Part shown: positions 54,852 to 62,768 of the stretch, in pieces | Numbering within the stretch: the first letter of the stretch is position 1 | How the letters are laid out: the number at the start of each line of letters is the position of its first letter | Translations under genes and position numbers: made by a program | The notes under the pieces: generated by a model | What the model saw: the letters and a program-made list of their open reading frames with translations, nothing else | Databases searched by the model: none | What the model was told of the DNA's origin: nothing | Source: an uncultured Sphingomonas sp. | Lineage (GTDB): Bacteria; Pseudomonadota; Alphaproteobacteria; Sphingomonadales; Sphingomonadaceae | DNA: 64,000 bases | Reading direction: 5' to 3' | Assembly: GCF_937871615.1 (NCBI RefSeq) | Contig: NZ_CALMPA010000013.1 | Span: forward strand, 1-64,000

Positions 54852-55580
54852 ATGGACCGCATAGTCTATGACCGCATGGCGGCGCACGATTCCACGCACT
54901 GGTGGTATCGCGCGCGACGTGACATTCTGGCGGACTATCTGGCGCGCTACGGCGGGTTGCCCGAAGGCGCGCGCATCCTGGAAATCGGCTGCGGCACCGG
55001 GCACAATCTGCCGATGCTGGCCGGGTTCGGCGAGGTCGATGCGATCGAGATCGACCCCGCCGCGCGCGCCATCGCCAGCGCCCGGCTCGGCAAGGAAGTG
55101 GGCGCCGCGCCGCTGCCGGTGCTGCCCGATGTGCCCAGGGGGCATTATGATCTGATCGCGGTGCTCGATGTGGTGGAGCATATCGAGGATGATGTGGCGG
55201 CGCTCAGCGCGATGCGCGAGCGGCTGGCGCCGGGGGGGCGCATCCTCATCACCGTGCCCGCGCATCAATGGATGTGGAGCGCGCACGACGTGGTGAACCA
55301 CCACCACCGCCGTTATTCCAAGGCCAGGCTGGTGAAGGCGATCACCGATGCGGGGCTGCGCCCGCGCCGGCTTGGTTACTTCAACTCGCTGCTGTTTCCG
55401 CTCGCCGCCGGCGCGCGCCTGGCCGGGCGGATCACCGGGCGCGACGACAGCGACGACGCGCCGCCGCCCGCGCCGGTTAACCGGCTGTTCGAGGCGGTTT
55501 TCCGGCTGGAACGCCATCTCGTGGGCCGCGTGCCGATGCCGCCCGGCGTGTCGATCGTCACCTTCGCCGAGCCGGCGTAG
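54852..55580 (+). CDS. Class I SAM-dependent methyltransferase
   Basis: 242 residues. SAM-binding motif I ILEIGCGTGH at 42-51, the acidic residue in VDAIEID, then DLIAVLDVVEHIEDD and RLAPGGRILITVPAHQWMW. The His-rich motif NHHHRRYSK is usual for sugar or lipid methyltransferases in glycan clusters. Co-transcribed with gtrA (two-base gap); likely modifies a surface saccharide or its lipid carrier, by inference. Confidence 0.88.
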   Translation: MDRIVYDRMAAHDSTHWWYRARRDILADYLARYGGLPEGARILEIGCGTGHNLPMLAGFGEVDAIEIDPAARAIASARLGKEVGAAPLPVLPDVPRGHYDLIAVLDVVEHIEDDVAALSAMRERLAPGGRILITVPAHQWMWSAHDVVNHHHRRYSKARLVKAITDAGLRPRRLGYFNSLLFPLAAGARLAGRITGRDDSDDAPPPAPVNRLFEAVFRLERHLVGRVPMPPGVSIVTFAEPA

Positions 55581-55592
55581 CTGCGGCGCAAG

Positions 55593-57053
55593 TCAGGCGA
55601 ACGCCACTTCCTCCCGATCCACCGTTGCGGTGGCTTCGGCATAACTCGCGCAATCGCCGGACCAGTTCTGGTAGATGCGGCCATTTGCCGCCTTGTACCA
55701 ACTGTTGCAATGCGGATCGGCCCAGACCGTGCCCGAAAGCGCCTGTTCGATCCGCTGATAGAAGCGGTGCTGCCCTTCGGGCGTCACATCAGCCGCCGTC
55801 GCGCCTTCGGCATCGAGCGCGGCGAGCGTCTTGAGCATGTAATTCACCTGCGCCTCGATCATGAAGCTGATCGAATTATGCCCCAGATTGGTGTTCGGCC
55901 CATAGAGGACGAACATATTGGGGAAGCCCGATACCATGATGCCGAGATAGGCTTCCGGCCCGTCCGCCCAGCGGTGCCGGAGCGTGTCGCCGCCCTTGCC
56001 GGTGACCTCCATCGACCAGTTCCACTGCGTCGTCTCGAACCCGGTGGCGAAGATCAGCACGTCCAGATCGTGGAAACCGTCGCGCGTCTGCACGCCATTG
56101 GCCGCGATCCGCTCGATGCCGGCGGTTTCCAGCGTCACATTGTCGCGCATCAGCGTGGGATAGAAATCGTCGGTCAGCAGGATGCGCTTGCAGCCGACGG
56201 GATAATCGGGGGTCAGCTTCCGGCGCAGTTCGGCATCCGGCACCTGCTCGGCGAGATGATCGAGCGCGGCGCGGGTGAAGGCGGCGCGCCCTTGCGGCGT
56301 CCACTGAAATGCCTGCCAGGAGAAAACATCCGCCTGATCGAAGATCATCTCCCGCTGCATCGCGCCGAGCTTCATCGCCGCCTCGATGTTGGTGGCGAGC
56401 AGCATCTTCATCTCGGGCGTCACCGGCAAATCGTTGCGCGGCACGCACCAATTGGGGGTGCGCTGGAAGACGACGAGGTGCGCGGCTTCCTTGGCGATCT
56501 CCGGGATCAGTTGCACCGCGCTTGCCGCCGATCCGATCACGCCGACGCGCTTGCCCGCGAGATCGGCGGCGGCGGGCCAGTCGGCGGCGTGCCATTTCGG
56601 CCCGGCGAAATCGTCGACCCCCGCGATATCGGGGAAGGTCGGGCGGCTGAGCTGGCCGAGCGCGGGGACCAGCACGTCGAACGTGCCCGTCTCGCCCTTT
56701 TCGGTTTCGATCGTCCATTGCCGTGCGCTGTCGTCCCAGGACGCGTGCGTCACGCCTTCGTTCAGGTGGAGCGAGCCGGCGAGGCCGAACTGATCGACCA
56801 GCGATTTGGTGTAGGCGTGGATTTCGTTCCCGCGCGCATAATTGTGGCTCCACAGCGGATTGGGCGCGAAGCTGAACTGGTAGAGGAGCGCGGGCACGTC
56901 GCAGGCGACGCCGGGATAGCGGTTCGCGCGCCAGGTGCCGCCGACCGATTCGGCGTGCTCGTAGATCGTCACCTCATGCCCGGCCTGCCGCGCGAGGATC
57001 GCGGCGCACAGCCCGCCCATGCCCGCGCCAACCACTGCAATACGCTTCGCCAT
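55593..57053 (-). CDS. Flavin-binding monooxygenase with Baeyer-Villiger signature
   Basis: 486 residues. FAD-binding GAGMGG at 9-14, then the diagnostic FxGxxxHxxxWP form FAGPKWHAADWP at 149-160, and an NADP-binding GxGxxA at about 174 (VIGSAAS). The end of the protein (NWSGDC) is typical. It should convert ketones or aldehydes to esters or acids with NADPH and O2; the substrate is unknown. ATG at 57053 is chosen, as upstream frame is Arg-rich. It is convergent with the methyltransferase. Confidence 0.88.
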   Translation of the reverse strand: MAKRIAVVGAGMGGLCAAILARQAGHEVTIYEHAESVGGTWRANRYPGVACDVPALLYQFSFAPNPLWSHNYARGNEIHAYTKSLVDQFGLAGSLHLNEGVTHASWDDSARQWTIETEKGETGTFDVLVPALGQLSRPTFPDIAGVDDFAGPKWHAADWPAAADLAGKRVGVIGSAASAVQLIPEIAKEAAHLVVFQRTPNWCVPRNDLPVTPEMKMLLATNIEAAMKLGAMQREMIFDQADVFSWQAFQWTPQGRAAFTRAALDHLAEQVPDAELRRKLTPDYPVGCKRILLTDDFYPTLMRDNVTLETAGIERIAANGVQTRDGFHDLDVLIFATGFETTQWNWSMEVTGKGGDTLRHRWADGPEAYLGIMVSGFPNMFVLYGPNTNLGHNSISFMIEAQVNYMLKTLAALDAEGATAADVTPEGQHRFYQRIEQALSGTVWADPHCNSWYKAANGRIYQNWSGDCASYAEATATVDREEVAFA

Positions 57054-57192
57054 CTCAACCGCTCTCCATTTCGCGGTCATCCGCCGCGTTGCGACACAGG
57101 ATGCCGCGTGATGCGCGGAGAGGAAAGAGGAAAGTAAGTCGATTGCGTTAGATTGGCGCGGGGTGAAGACCGTGCCTCCACCCCGCACCGAC

Positions 57193-58512
57193 TCAGATCG
57201 CGTCGAGCGCCTGCGCGAAATCGGCGATCAGATCGTCGGCATCCTCCACCCCGATCGAGATGCGCACCAAATTGTCGGTGATACCCAGCGCCTGTTTGCG
57301 CGCATCCGGAACGGACAGATGCGTCATCGCCGCCGGGTGGCTTGCCAGCGTCTCCGTGCCGCCGAGGCTGACCGCGAGCTTGGCGATGCGCAACGCATCG
57401 AGGAAGCGGAACGCCTCCGCCTCACCGCCCTTGAGATAGAGCGAGAAGGTCGATCCCGCGCCGTCGCAATGGCGGCGATAGATATCGGCCTGCCGCGCAT
57501 CCTTGCCGCCTTCGAGAAAGCCGAGATAGCCGACCCGCTCTACCTTGGGATGATCGGCGAGGAAGGCGCAGACCTTCGCCGCATTCTCGCCCGCGCGGCT
57601 CATGCGCAATTCCAGCGTTTCGAGCGAACGCAGCAGCATCCATGCGGTGTTCGGATCGCAGATCGTGCCGATCGTGTTGCGCATCAGCCGGATCGTGTTG
57701 ATATGCGCCCTGGTGCCGAGCAGGCCGCCAGCGACGAGATCGCTGTGGCCCCCGGCATATTTGGTCAGCGAATAGACGACGATATCCGCGCCATGGCGCA
57801 GCGGGCGATGCCAGAGCGGGCCGAGGAAGGTGTTGTCGATCGCGATCGGCGGCTTTGTCGCCTGGCCGGCGAAGATCGTATCGCGGCTCGCCGCCACCGC
57901 CTCCACATCGACCAGCGCGTTGGTGGGGTTCGCGGGGCTTTCGAGATAGATCAGCGCGACCTTGCCCTTGGCCGCTTCCGCAAGCACCGCGTCAATCTCA
58001 GCGCGCGTCGCGCCTGCGGGGAAATCGAGCCACTTCACCCCGAACCGCCCGAGGATGCGGGCGATCAGCGTCTCGGTCGCGGCATAGAGCGGGCCGGAAT
58101 GGACGATCGTGTCGCCGGGCTCGACCATCGCCAGGAACAATGTGGCGATCGCGGACATGCCGGAGGAGAAGGAGAGCGCGTCTTCCGCTTCTTCCCAGAC
58201 GGCGAGGCGATCCTCCAGAATTTCCTGATTGGGGCCGTTGAAGCGCGAATAGACCAATCCTTCCGCGCCGCCGGGCCGCTTGCCGGTCAGGCCCTCGAAA
58301 TGGCGCTTGCCCGCCGCCGCATTGGGGAAGACGAAGGTGGAGGTGAGGAAGATCGGCGGCTTGAGCGCGCCTTCCGACAGCGCCGGATCATAGCCATGCC
58401 CCATCATCAGCGTCGCCGGCTTGAGCTTGCGGCCGCCGATCCGCTCGATCGCGGGGCGCTGCGATCCCCCCGCCTTGACACCATGCGGGCGGGCTTCGCT
58501 TTCCTTGGTCAT
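57193..58512 (-). CDS. Trans-sulfuration family PLP enzyme (cystathionine gamma-synthase-like)
   Basis: 439 residues. PLP-dependent aminotransferase-fold enzyme with Tyr-region VYSRFNGPNQEILEDRLA, active-site Lys251 in YSLTKYAGGHSDL, AIDNTFLGP and SLGGTETLASHPAAMTH. This covers cystathionine gamma-synthase, methionine gamma-lyase and homocysteine enzymes, and the reaction cannot be fixed from motifs. An N-terminal extension of about 30 residues is longer than usual. No SAM riboswitch was recognised upstream. Confidence 0.87.
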   Translation of the reverse strand: MTKESEARPHGVKAGGSQRPAIERIGGRKLKPATLMMGHGYDPALSEGALKPPIFLTSTFVFPNAAAGKRHFEGLTGKRPGGAEGLVYSRFNGPNQEILEDRLAVWEEAEDALSFSSGMSAIATLFLAMVEPGDTIVHSGPLYAATETLIARILGRFGVKWLDFPAGATRAEIDAVLAEAAKGKVALIYLESPANPTNALVDVEAVAASRDTIFAGQATKPPIAIDNTFLGPLWHRPLRHGADIVVYSLTKYAGGHSDLVAGGLLGTRAHINTIRLMRNTIGTICDPNTAWMLLRSLETLELRMSRAGENAAKVCAFLADHPKVERVGYLGFLEGGKDARQADIYRRHCDGAGSTFSLYLKGGEAEAFRFLDALRIAKLAVSLGGTETLASHPAAMTHLSVPDARKQALGITDNLVRISIGVEDADDLIADFAQALDAI

Positions 58513-58591
58513 CCTGATCTCCGAACGATTGGCCGCGCGCGCTTTGCCAAACGCGGGCGCGGCCCATGATGCCGGATATCGTGCCGGAAAT

Positions 58592-58999
58592 TCAGTTCGC
58601 TTGATAGGGGATGAAGCTGCCCAGCGCGCAACTGCCGGTATTGACGCGCGAGGTCATATCCACAGTCCGCGCGATATCGCCACGGCACAGTTGCGAGGTG
58701 AACTGCCTGGTCACCAGCGCATCGCCGCGCGCCACCCCTTCGCAACCGCCGCCGGTATCGTTCACATAGGCCAGTTTCGGGCCGACGCGGTAGATCAGGC
58801 GCGGGCCGATCGCCTTCAGCGACGCCCGGTTGAAGCGCGTATCAATGCAGTCGGTCGGCTTGCCGGGGGTCAGGCCCTGCACTTCCTTCTGGAACGCGGC
58901 CTCGTTGGCGGCGGCGCGATCGTTCGACGGGGACTGGGCGATCGCTACCGCCCCCGCGCCAAGCGTGGCGGCGATCAGTGGAATGAGGATCATGCGCAT
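58592..58999 (-). CDS. Small secreted protein, DUF6491-like
   Basis: 135 residues. Signal peptide MRMILIPLIAATLGAGAVA; the mature part has four Cys (DCID, GGGCEG, QLCRGD, SCALGSF) in a layout resembling DUF6491 proteins. The N-terminal mature segment contains AANEAAFQKEVQGLTPGKP. Function unknown; probably periplasmic with disulfide bonds. The resemblance is by memory of the family, so it is tentative. Confidence 0.65.
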   Translation of the reverse strand: MRMILIPLIAATLGAGAVAIAQSPSNDRAAANEAAFQKEVQGLTPGKPTDCIDTRFNRASLKAIGPRLIYRVGPKLAYVNDTGGGCEGVARGDALVTRQFTSQLCRGDIARTVDMTSRVNTGSCALGSFIPYQAN

Positions 59000-59041
59000 T
59001 ACAACAACTCCTTCATCGCCCCGTGGCGCAATATGGGGATA

Positions 59042-59779
59042 TCAGCCGCGAAATTCATCCTTTGCCTTGCGCCGGGCGGCGAGCGTTTCCGCATCGGCGG
59101 CGCGCAGGAAAGGATTGGTCGCGCATTCCAGCGCGATCGTGGTGGGGACGGTGGCGCTGCCGGCGGCGCGCGCGGCATCCACCGCGATCATTCGCGCGCG
59201 GATCGCGTCATTGTCGGGCTCCGCGACCAGCGCGAACCGGCCGTTCGACTGGGTATATTCATGGCCGCAATAGACCCGGGTTTCGCCCGGCATCGCGGCG
59301 AAGCGGCGCATGTTGGCGAGCATCTGCGCCGCATCCCCCTCGAACAGCCTGCCGCAGCCCATGGCGAACAGCGTGTCGCCGGTGAATACCGCGCGATCTT
59401 GCGCGAAATGGAAGGCGATATGCCCGGCGGTATGCCCCGGCACCGCCAGCACCGCCGCGCGATGCGTGCCGAGCGCGATCGTGTCGCCTTCGCCGACGCC
59501 ATGATCGAGATGGCCGATCTTGGCGCGCTCCGCCTCTGGCCCGGTCACCGTGGCGCCGGTGGCGGCGACGATTTCCGCATTGCCGCCGACGTGATCGGGG
59601 TGCCAGTGCGTGTTCCACACCTGCGTGATCGTCCAGCCGCGCGCCGCCGCCGCGTCGAGCAGCGGCTGGGCCTCGCCGGGATCGACCACCATCGTCTCGC
59701 CGCTTTCCTCATCATGGACGAGCCAGCTGTAATTGTCGCTGAGCACTGGAACGCGGATCACGTCGAGACGGCTGGTCAT
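59042..59779 (-). CDS. gloB: Hydroxyacylglutathione hydrolase (glyoxalase II)
   Basis: Hydrolyses S-lactoylglutathione to D-lactate and glutathione. 245 residues of metallo-beta-lactamase fold: THWHPDHVGG (His58, His60, Asp62, His63) for the binuclear metal site, VPGHTAGHIAF and FTGDTLFAMGCGRLFEG, then YCGHEYTQSNGRF in the C-terminal domain. Its ATG overlaps the preceding stop by four bases. It ends the operon that also carries gloA. Confidence 0.93.
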   Translation of the reverse strand: MTSRLDVIRVPVLSDNYSWLVHDEESGETMVVDPGEAQPLLDAAAARGWTITQVWNTHWHPDHVGGNAEIVAATGATVTGPEAERAKIGHLDHGVGEGDTIALGTHRAAVLAVPGHTAGHIAFHFAQDRAVFTGDTLFAMGCGRLFEGDAAQMLANMRRFAAMPGETRVYCGHEYTQSNGRFALVAEPDNDAIRARMIAVDAARAAGSATVPTTIALECATNPFLRAADAETLAARRKAKDEFRG

Positions 59780-60843
59780 GCAAGGCTCCTTCGGGCGGCG
59801 AGCGCGGCGGCGCCCAGCATTTCGGTGAGTTCGGCGGCGTGGCGGCTATGGGCGAGCGGCGCGCCCTGCCCGGCCCAGAGCGACGAATAATCGCCGCGCC
59901 CGGCCGCCTCCGCCGCCGCGCGCAACGGGGCGATCGCCGCCGCCGCGAGCGGGAAGGGCGGCGTAACCGCGCTTGTCGGCCCCAGCGCGTCGATCAGGCG
60001 ATTGCGCACCCCACGCGCGAACCGCCCGGAAAAGACGTTGGTGAAAACGCTGTCGTCGCTTGTCGAGGCGGCCACCGCTGCGCGGTGGATCGCGCTCGCC
60101 CTGCTGTCTTCCGTCACGAGATAGGCGGTGCCGGCCTGTATCCCCGCAGCGCCGAGCGCGATCGCCGCCGCCGCGCCGCGCGCATCCGCGATGCCGCCCG
60201 CCGCGATCACCGGCATCGCCACCGCATCCACCACCTGCGGCACCAGTGCGAAGGTGCCGACCGGGCGATGATCGGCGAGGAAATAGCCGGCATGGCCGCC
60301 CGCCTCGAAGCCCTGCGCGATAATCGCGTCGCAGCCTTTGGCGGCGAGCCAGCGCGCTTCGGCCACCGTGGTAGCGCTGGCGATCACGCGCGCGCCGGTC
60401 GCGCGGACGCGGGCGAGCAGATCGGGCGCGGGCAGGCCAAAGTGAAAGCTGACGATCTCCGGGCGCACTTTCTCCACCACGCGCGCCGCATCCGCATCGA
60501 ACGGGCACCGGGACGCGGGCGCGGCGCCGTCCGCGGCAATGCCCTCCGCCGCGTAAAAGGGCGCGAGCGCCGCCTGCCACGCGACATCATCGGCATCGGC
60601 GGCGGGCGGAGTGTGGCAGAAGAAATTGAGGTTGAGCGGGCCAGGCGCGGCGGCGCGCACCGTGGCTGCTTCGACAAGCAGCCGATCGGGGGTGAACATC
60701 GCGCCCGCCAGAGACCCGACTCCGCCGCCCCGGATCGCCGCGATCGCGAGCGTCGCGTCGCCGAAGCCCGCCATCGGCGCCTGAATGACCGGCCAGCGCG
60801 CGCCGAGCGCGGCGAAGAAATCGGCTGCCGCGCCCATCGGCAT
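59776..60843 (-). CDS. Nitronate monooxygenase (2-nitropropane dioxygenase family)
   Basis: 355 residues, FMN TIM barrel. Motifs: PVIQAPMAGFGDATLAIA at the N-terminus, VSFHFGLP in the middle, and IIAQGFEAGGHAGYF with the phosphate-binding loop, then VPVIAAGGIAD-like stretch DAVAMPVIAAGGIADARG. It oxidises nitronates or related toxic nitro compounds. The ATG at 60843 forms a one-base TGATG overlap with the gloA stop, and its stop overlaps gloB. Its place between two glyoxalases is unusual. Confidence 0.85.
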   Translation of the reverse strand: MPMGAAADFFAALGARWPVIQAPMAGFGDATLAIAAIRGGGVGSLAGAMFTPDRLLVEAATVRAAAPGPLNLNFFCHTPPAADADDVAWQAALAPFYAAEGIAADGAAPASRCPFDADAARVVEKVRPEIVSFHFGLPAPDLLARVRATGARVIASATTVAEARWLAAKGCDAIIAQGFEAGGHAGYFLADHRPVGTFALVPQVVDAVAMPVIAAGGIADARGAAAAIALGAAGIQAGTAYLVTEDSRASAIHRAAVAASTSDDSVFTNVFSGRFARGVRNRLIDALGPTSAVTPPFPLAAAAIAPLRAAAEAAGRGDYSSLWAGQGAPLAHSRHAAELTEMLGAAALAARRSLA

Positions 60844-61292
60844 CACCAGTTGCCGGTGTTGGGCATCGACGCCCATGGCTCCTGCGGGGGCAGCACGCCA
60901 TCCTGCAACAGTTCGATCGAAATGCCATCCGGCGTCCGCACGAACGCCATATGCCCGTCGCGTGGCGGGCGGTTGATCGTATAGCCCGCGTCCATGATGC
61001 GCTGGCACGTCGCGTAGATATCGTCGACGCGATAGGCGAGGTGCCCGAAATTGCGCCCGCCGGTATAAACTTCCGGCTCCTTGCCCTCGGCCGGCCAGTT
61101 GTAGGTGAGTTCCACCTCGGCCTCGGCGCGCTCGCCGGGGGCGTTCATGTCACCCGATGCGGCGAGGAAGATCAGCGTGAAGCGGCCCGCCTCGCTCTCC
61201 ATCCGCCGCACTTCCTTCAGCCCGACCGTTTCAAGAAAAGCGATCGTCTTGTCCGGATCGGTCACGCGGATCATCGTGTGGAGATATTTCAT
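60843..61292 (-). CDS. gloA: Lactoylglutathione lyase (glyoxalase I)
   Basis: Isomerises the methylglyoxal-glutathione adduct. 149 residues; closely resembles E. coli Glo[20 protein letters not shown] with His5, VELTYNW with the second ligand Glu, [10 protein letters not shown] with the third ligand His, and ISIELLQ with the last Glu. All four metal ligands are present. ATG at 61292 is chosen over a long Arg-rich extension. It follows the TPR gene by 25 bases. Confidence 0.92.
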   Translation of the reverse strand: MKYLHTMIRVTDPDKTIAFLETVGLKEVRRMESEAGRFTLIFLAASGDMNAPGERAEAEVELTYNWPAEGKEPEVYTGGRNFGHLAYRVDDIYATCQRIMDAGYTINRPPRDGHMAFVRTPDGISIELLQDGVLPPQEPWASMPNTGNW

Positions 61293-61317
61293 GTTCGGCT
61301 CCGGTCGGGGAAATGCG

Positions 61318-62040
61318 TCATTTCGCTTGGTCGCCATCGAATTGCGCCAGCGCCTTCGCCGCCGCAACCCCCGCCAGCGCATTTGGCGCGATCCGTTGCG
61401 CCGCGCGCCATGCCGCTTTCGCCCCGGCCTCGTCGCCGGAGAGCGCGGCGATATTGCCCGCCTCAAGCTGGACCTGCGCGTCGTCGGGCGAGCGTTTCAG
61501 CGCCGCTGCGATATCGGCGCGGGCGCGCGGCAGATCGCCCGTCCGCCGCGCGAGCGTCGCGGAGAGCAGCCACGCCAGCGGATCGTCCGCCGCGTCGTGT
61601 GTCGCCGCGTCCAGATCGGCGCGGGCGCCCGCCATGTCGCCCGCCGCGACCAGCGCGCGGGCACGATCCAGATGCGCCTCGCCGCGCTGCAACCCCTGCA
61701 ACGTCCCCGCCGCCAGCGCGGCGTCCAGCGCGATGCGCGCTCTGGCGGGTTGCCCCGCGGCGAGTTGCGCGTTGCCCGCGGCGGCCCAATAGCTTGCGGC
61801 GAGAGCATCCTTCGCCACTTCCGCCTGTCGCGCCGCATCCTCGAAGGCGGCGGCGGCCTCGCCGAAGCGCGTCTGTTCGGTGAGCGCGAGGCCGAGGCAA
61901 TGTTTCGCCCTTGCCGCGCCGCCATTCAGCGACCAGCGTTCCGCCATCCGCTCGCCCTCCGCTGGATCGGCGCGCGCGGCGGACAGGCAGCGCGCGGCGG
62001 GATCGTCGGCGGCGAGCAGCAGCGCGAACAGCGGGATCAT
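61318..62040 (-). CDS. TPR-repeat protein with possible signal peptide
   Basis: 240 residues: N-terminus [18 protein letters not shown], then several tetratricopeptide-like helical repeats from about residue 50 onward (Ala-rich, [40 protein letters not shown]). It is probably a scaffold of unknown partner. Its start overlaps the alpha/beta hydrolase stop (ATGA). A longer in-frame opening upstream is antisense shadow and has been excluded. Confidence 0.78.
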   Translation of the reverse strand: MIPLFALLLAADDPAARCLSAARADPAEGERMAERWSLNGGAARAKHCLGLALTEQTRFGEAAAAFEDAARQAEVAKDALAASYWAAAGNAQLAAGQPARARIALDAALAAGTLQGLQRGEAHLDRARALVAAGDMAGARADLDAATHDAADDPLAWLLSATLARRTGDLPRARADIAAALKRSPDDAQVQLEAGNIAALSGDEAGAKAAWRAAQRIAPNALAGVAAAKALAQFDGDQAK

Positions 62041-62768
62041 CGCAACACATCCTCCACCGCGCGAACGATCAGCGCGATATCGGCATCGCGCGACAGGCGG
62101 TGATCGCCATCCTTGACCAGCCAGGTCTGCACATCGGCTGAACGGAGCAGTTCGGCGAGCCGCCCGGCGCGATGCCACGGCACGTCTGGATCGCGCTGCC
62201 CCTGCACCAGCCGCACCGGGCAGTCGATCGGGATTTCGCCGAACATCAGCCGGTTGGCCTCGCCCGATTGCCAGAAGCGGCTGGTATAGATGGTGGGTTC
62301 TGGGCCGTAGGGGTTGGCGCGCTCGATCCGCCCTTTCTGCAACAGCCGCATCTTCTCGTCGGTGGAAAAGCCCCAGTCGGTGAAATCGGGCGCGGGCGCG
62401 ATGCCGACGCAGGCGACGACGCGATCCGGTCGCGCCTTCGCCGCCGACAGCATGATCCACCCGCCCATCGAGGAGCCGACGAGCACCACCGGGCCTTGCG
62501 CCACCTCGTCGATCACCGCCAGCGCATCATCGCGCCAGTCAGCGAAGGATTGTTCCTCGAACGCCCCCTCGCTTGCGCCGCATCCGCCGTAATCGAAGCG
62601 GATGAACGCCCGCCCGCTGGCGCGCGCCCATTGTTCGAGCGCAAGCGCCTTGGTGCCCTCCATATCGGAGGCATAGCCGGGGAGGAAGATCACGGTCGGG
62701 CTGGTGCCCGGCGTGTGACGGAAAGCTAGACGGGGACGCATGACCCCATATCTAGGATAGCGGCTCAC
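62037..62768 (-). CDS. Alpha/beta hydrolase (serine hydrolase)
   Basis: 243 residues. Nucleophile Ser100 in VLVGSSMGGW, an oxyanion region FLPGYASDM, an Asp in RLVQGQRDPDVPW, and the catalytic His in VKDGDHRLS. It resembles carboxylesterase or thioesterase-type proteins; the substrate is unknown. It begins with GTG on a GTGA overlap with the Mur ligase; ATG at 62741 (MRPRLAF) is an alternative. Part of the six-gene operon. Confidence 0.87.
   Translation of the reverse strand: MSRYPRYGVMRPRLAFRHTPGTSPTVIFLPGYASDMEGTKALALEQWARASGRAFIRFDYGGCGASEGAFEEQSFADWRDDALAVIDEVAQGPVVLVGSSMGGWIMLSAAKARPDRVVACVGIAPAPDFTDWGFSTDEKMRLLQKGRIERANPYGPEPTIYTSRFWQSGEANRLMFGEIPIDCPVRLVQGQRDPDVPWHRAGRLAELLRSADVQTWLVKDGDHRLSRDADIALIVRAVEDVLR

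Noticed and set aside
55710-57137. 475-codon open frame antisense to the monooxygenase
   Set aside because: Shadow frame; the monooxygenase has an intact Baeyer-Villiger signature.
58513-58591. SAM riboswitch before the trans-sulfuration enzyme
   Set aside because: The region is only 79 bases and shows no SAM-II or SAM-V consensus.
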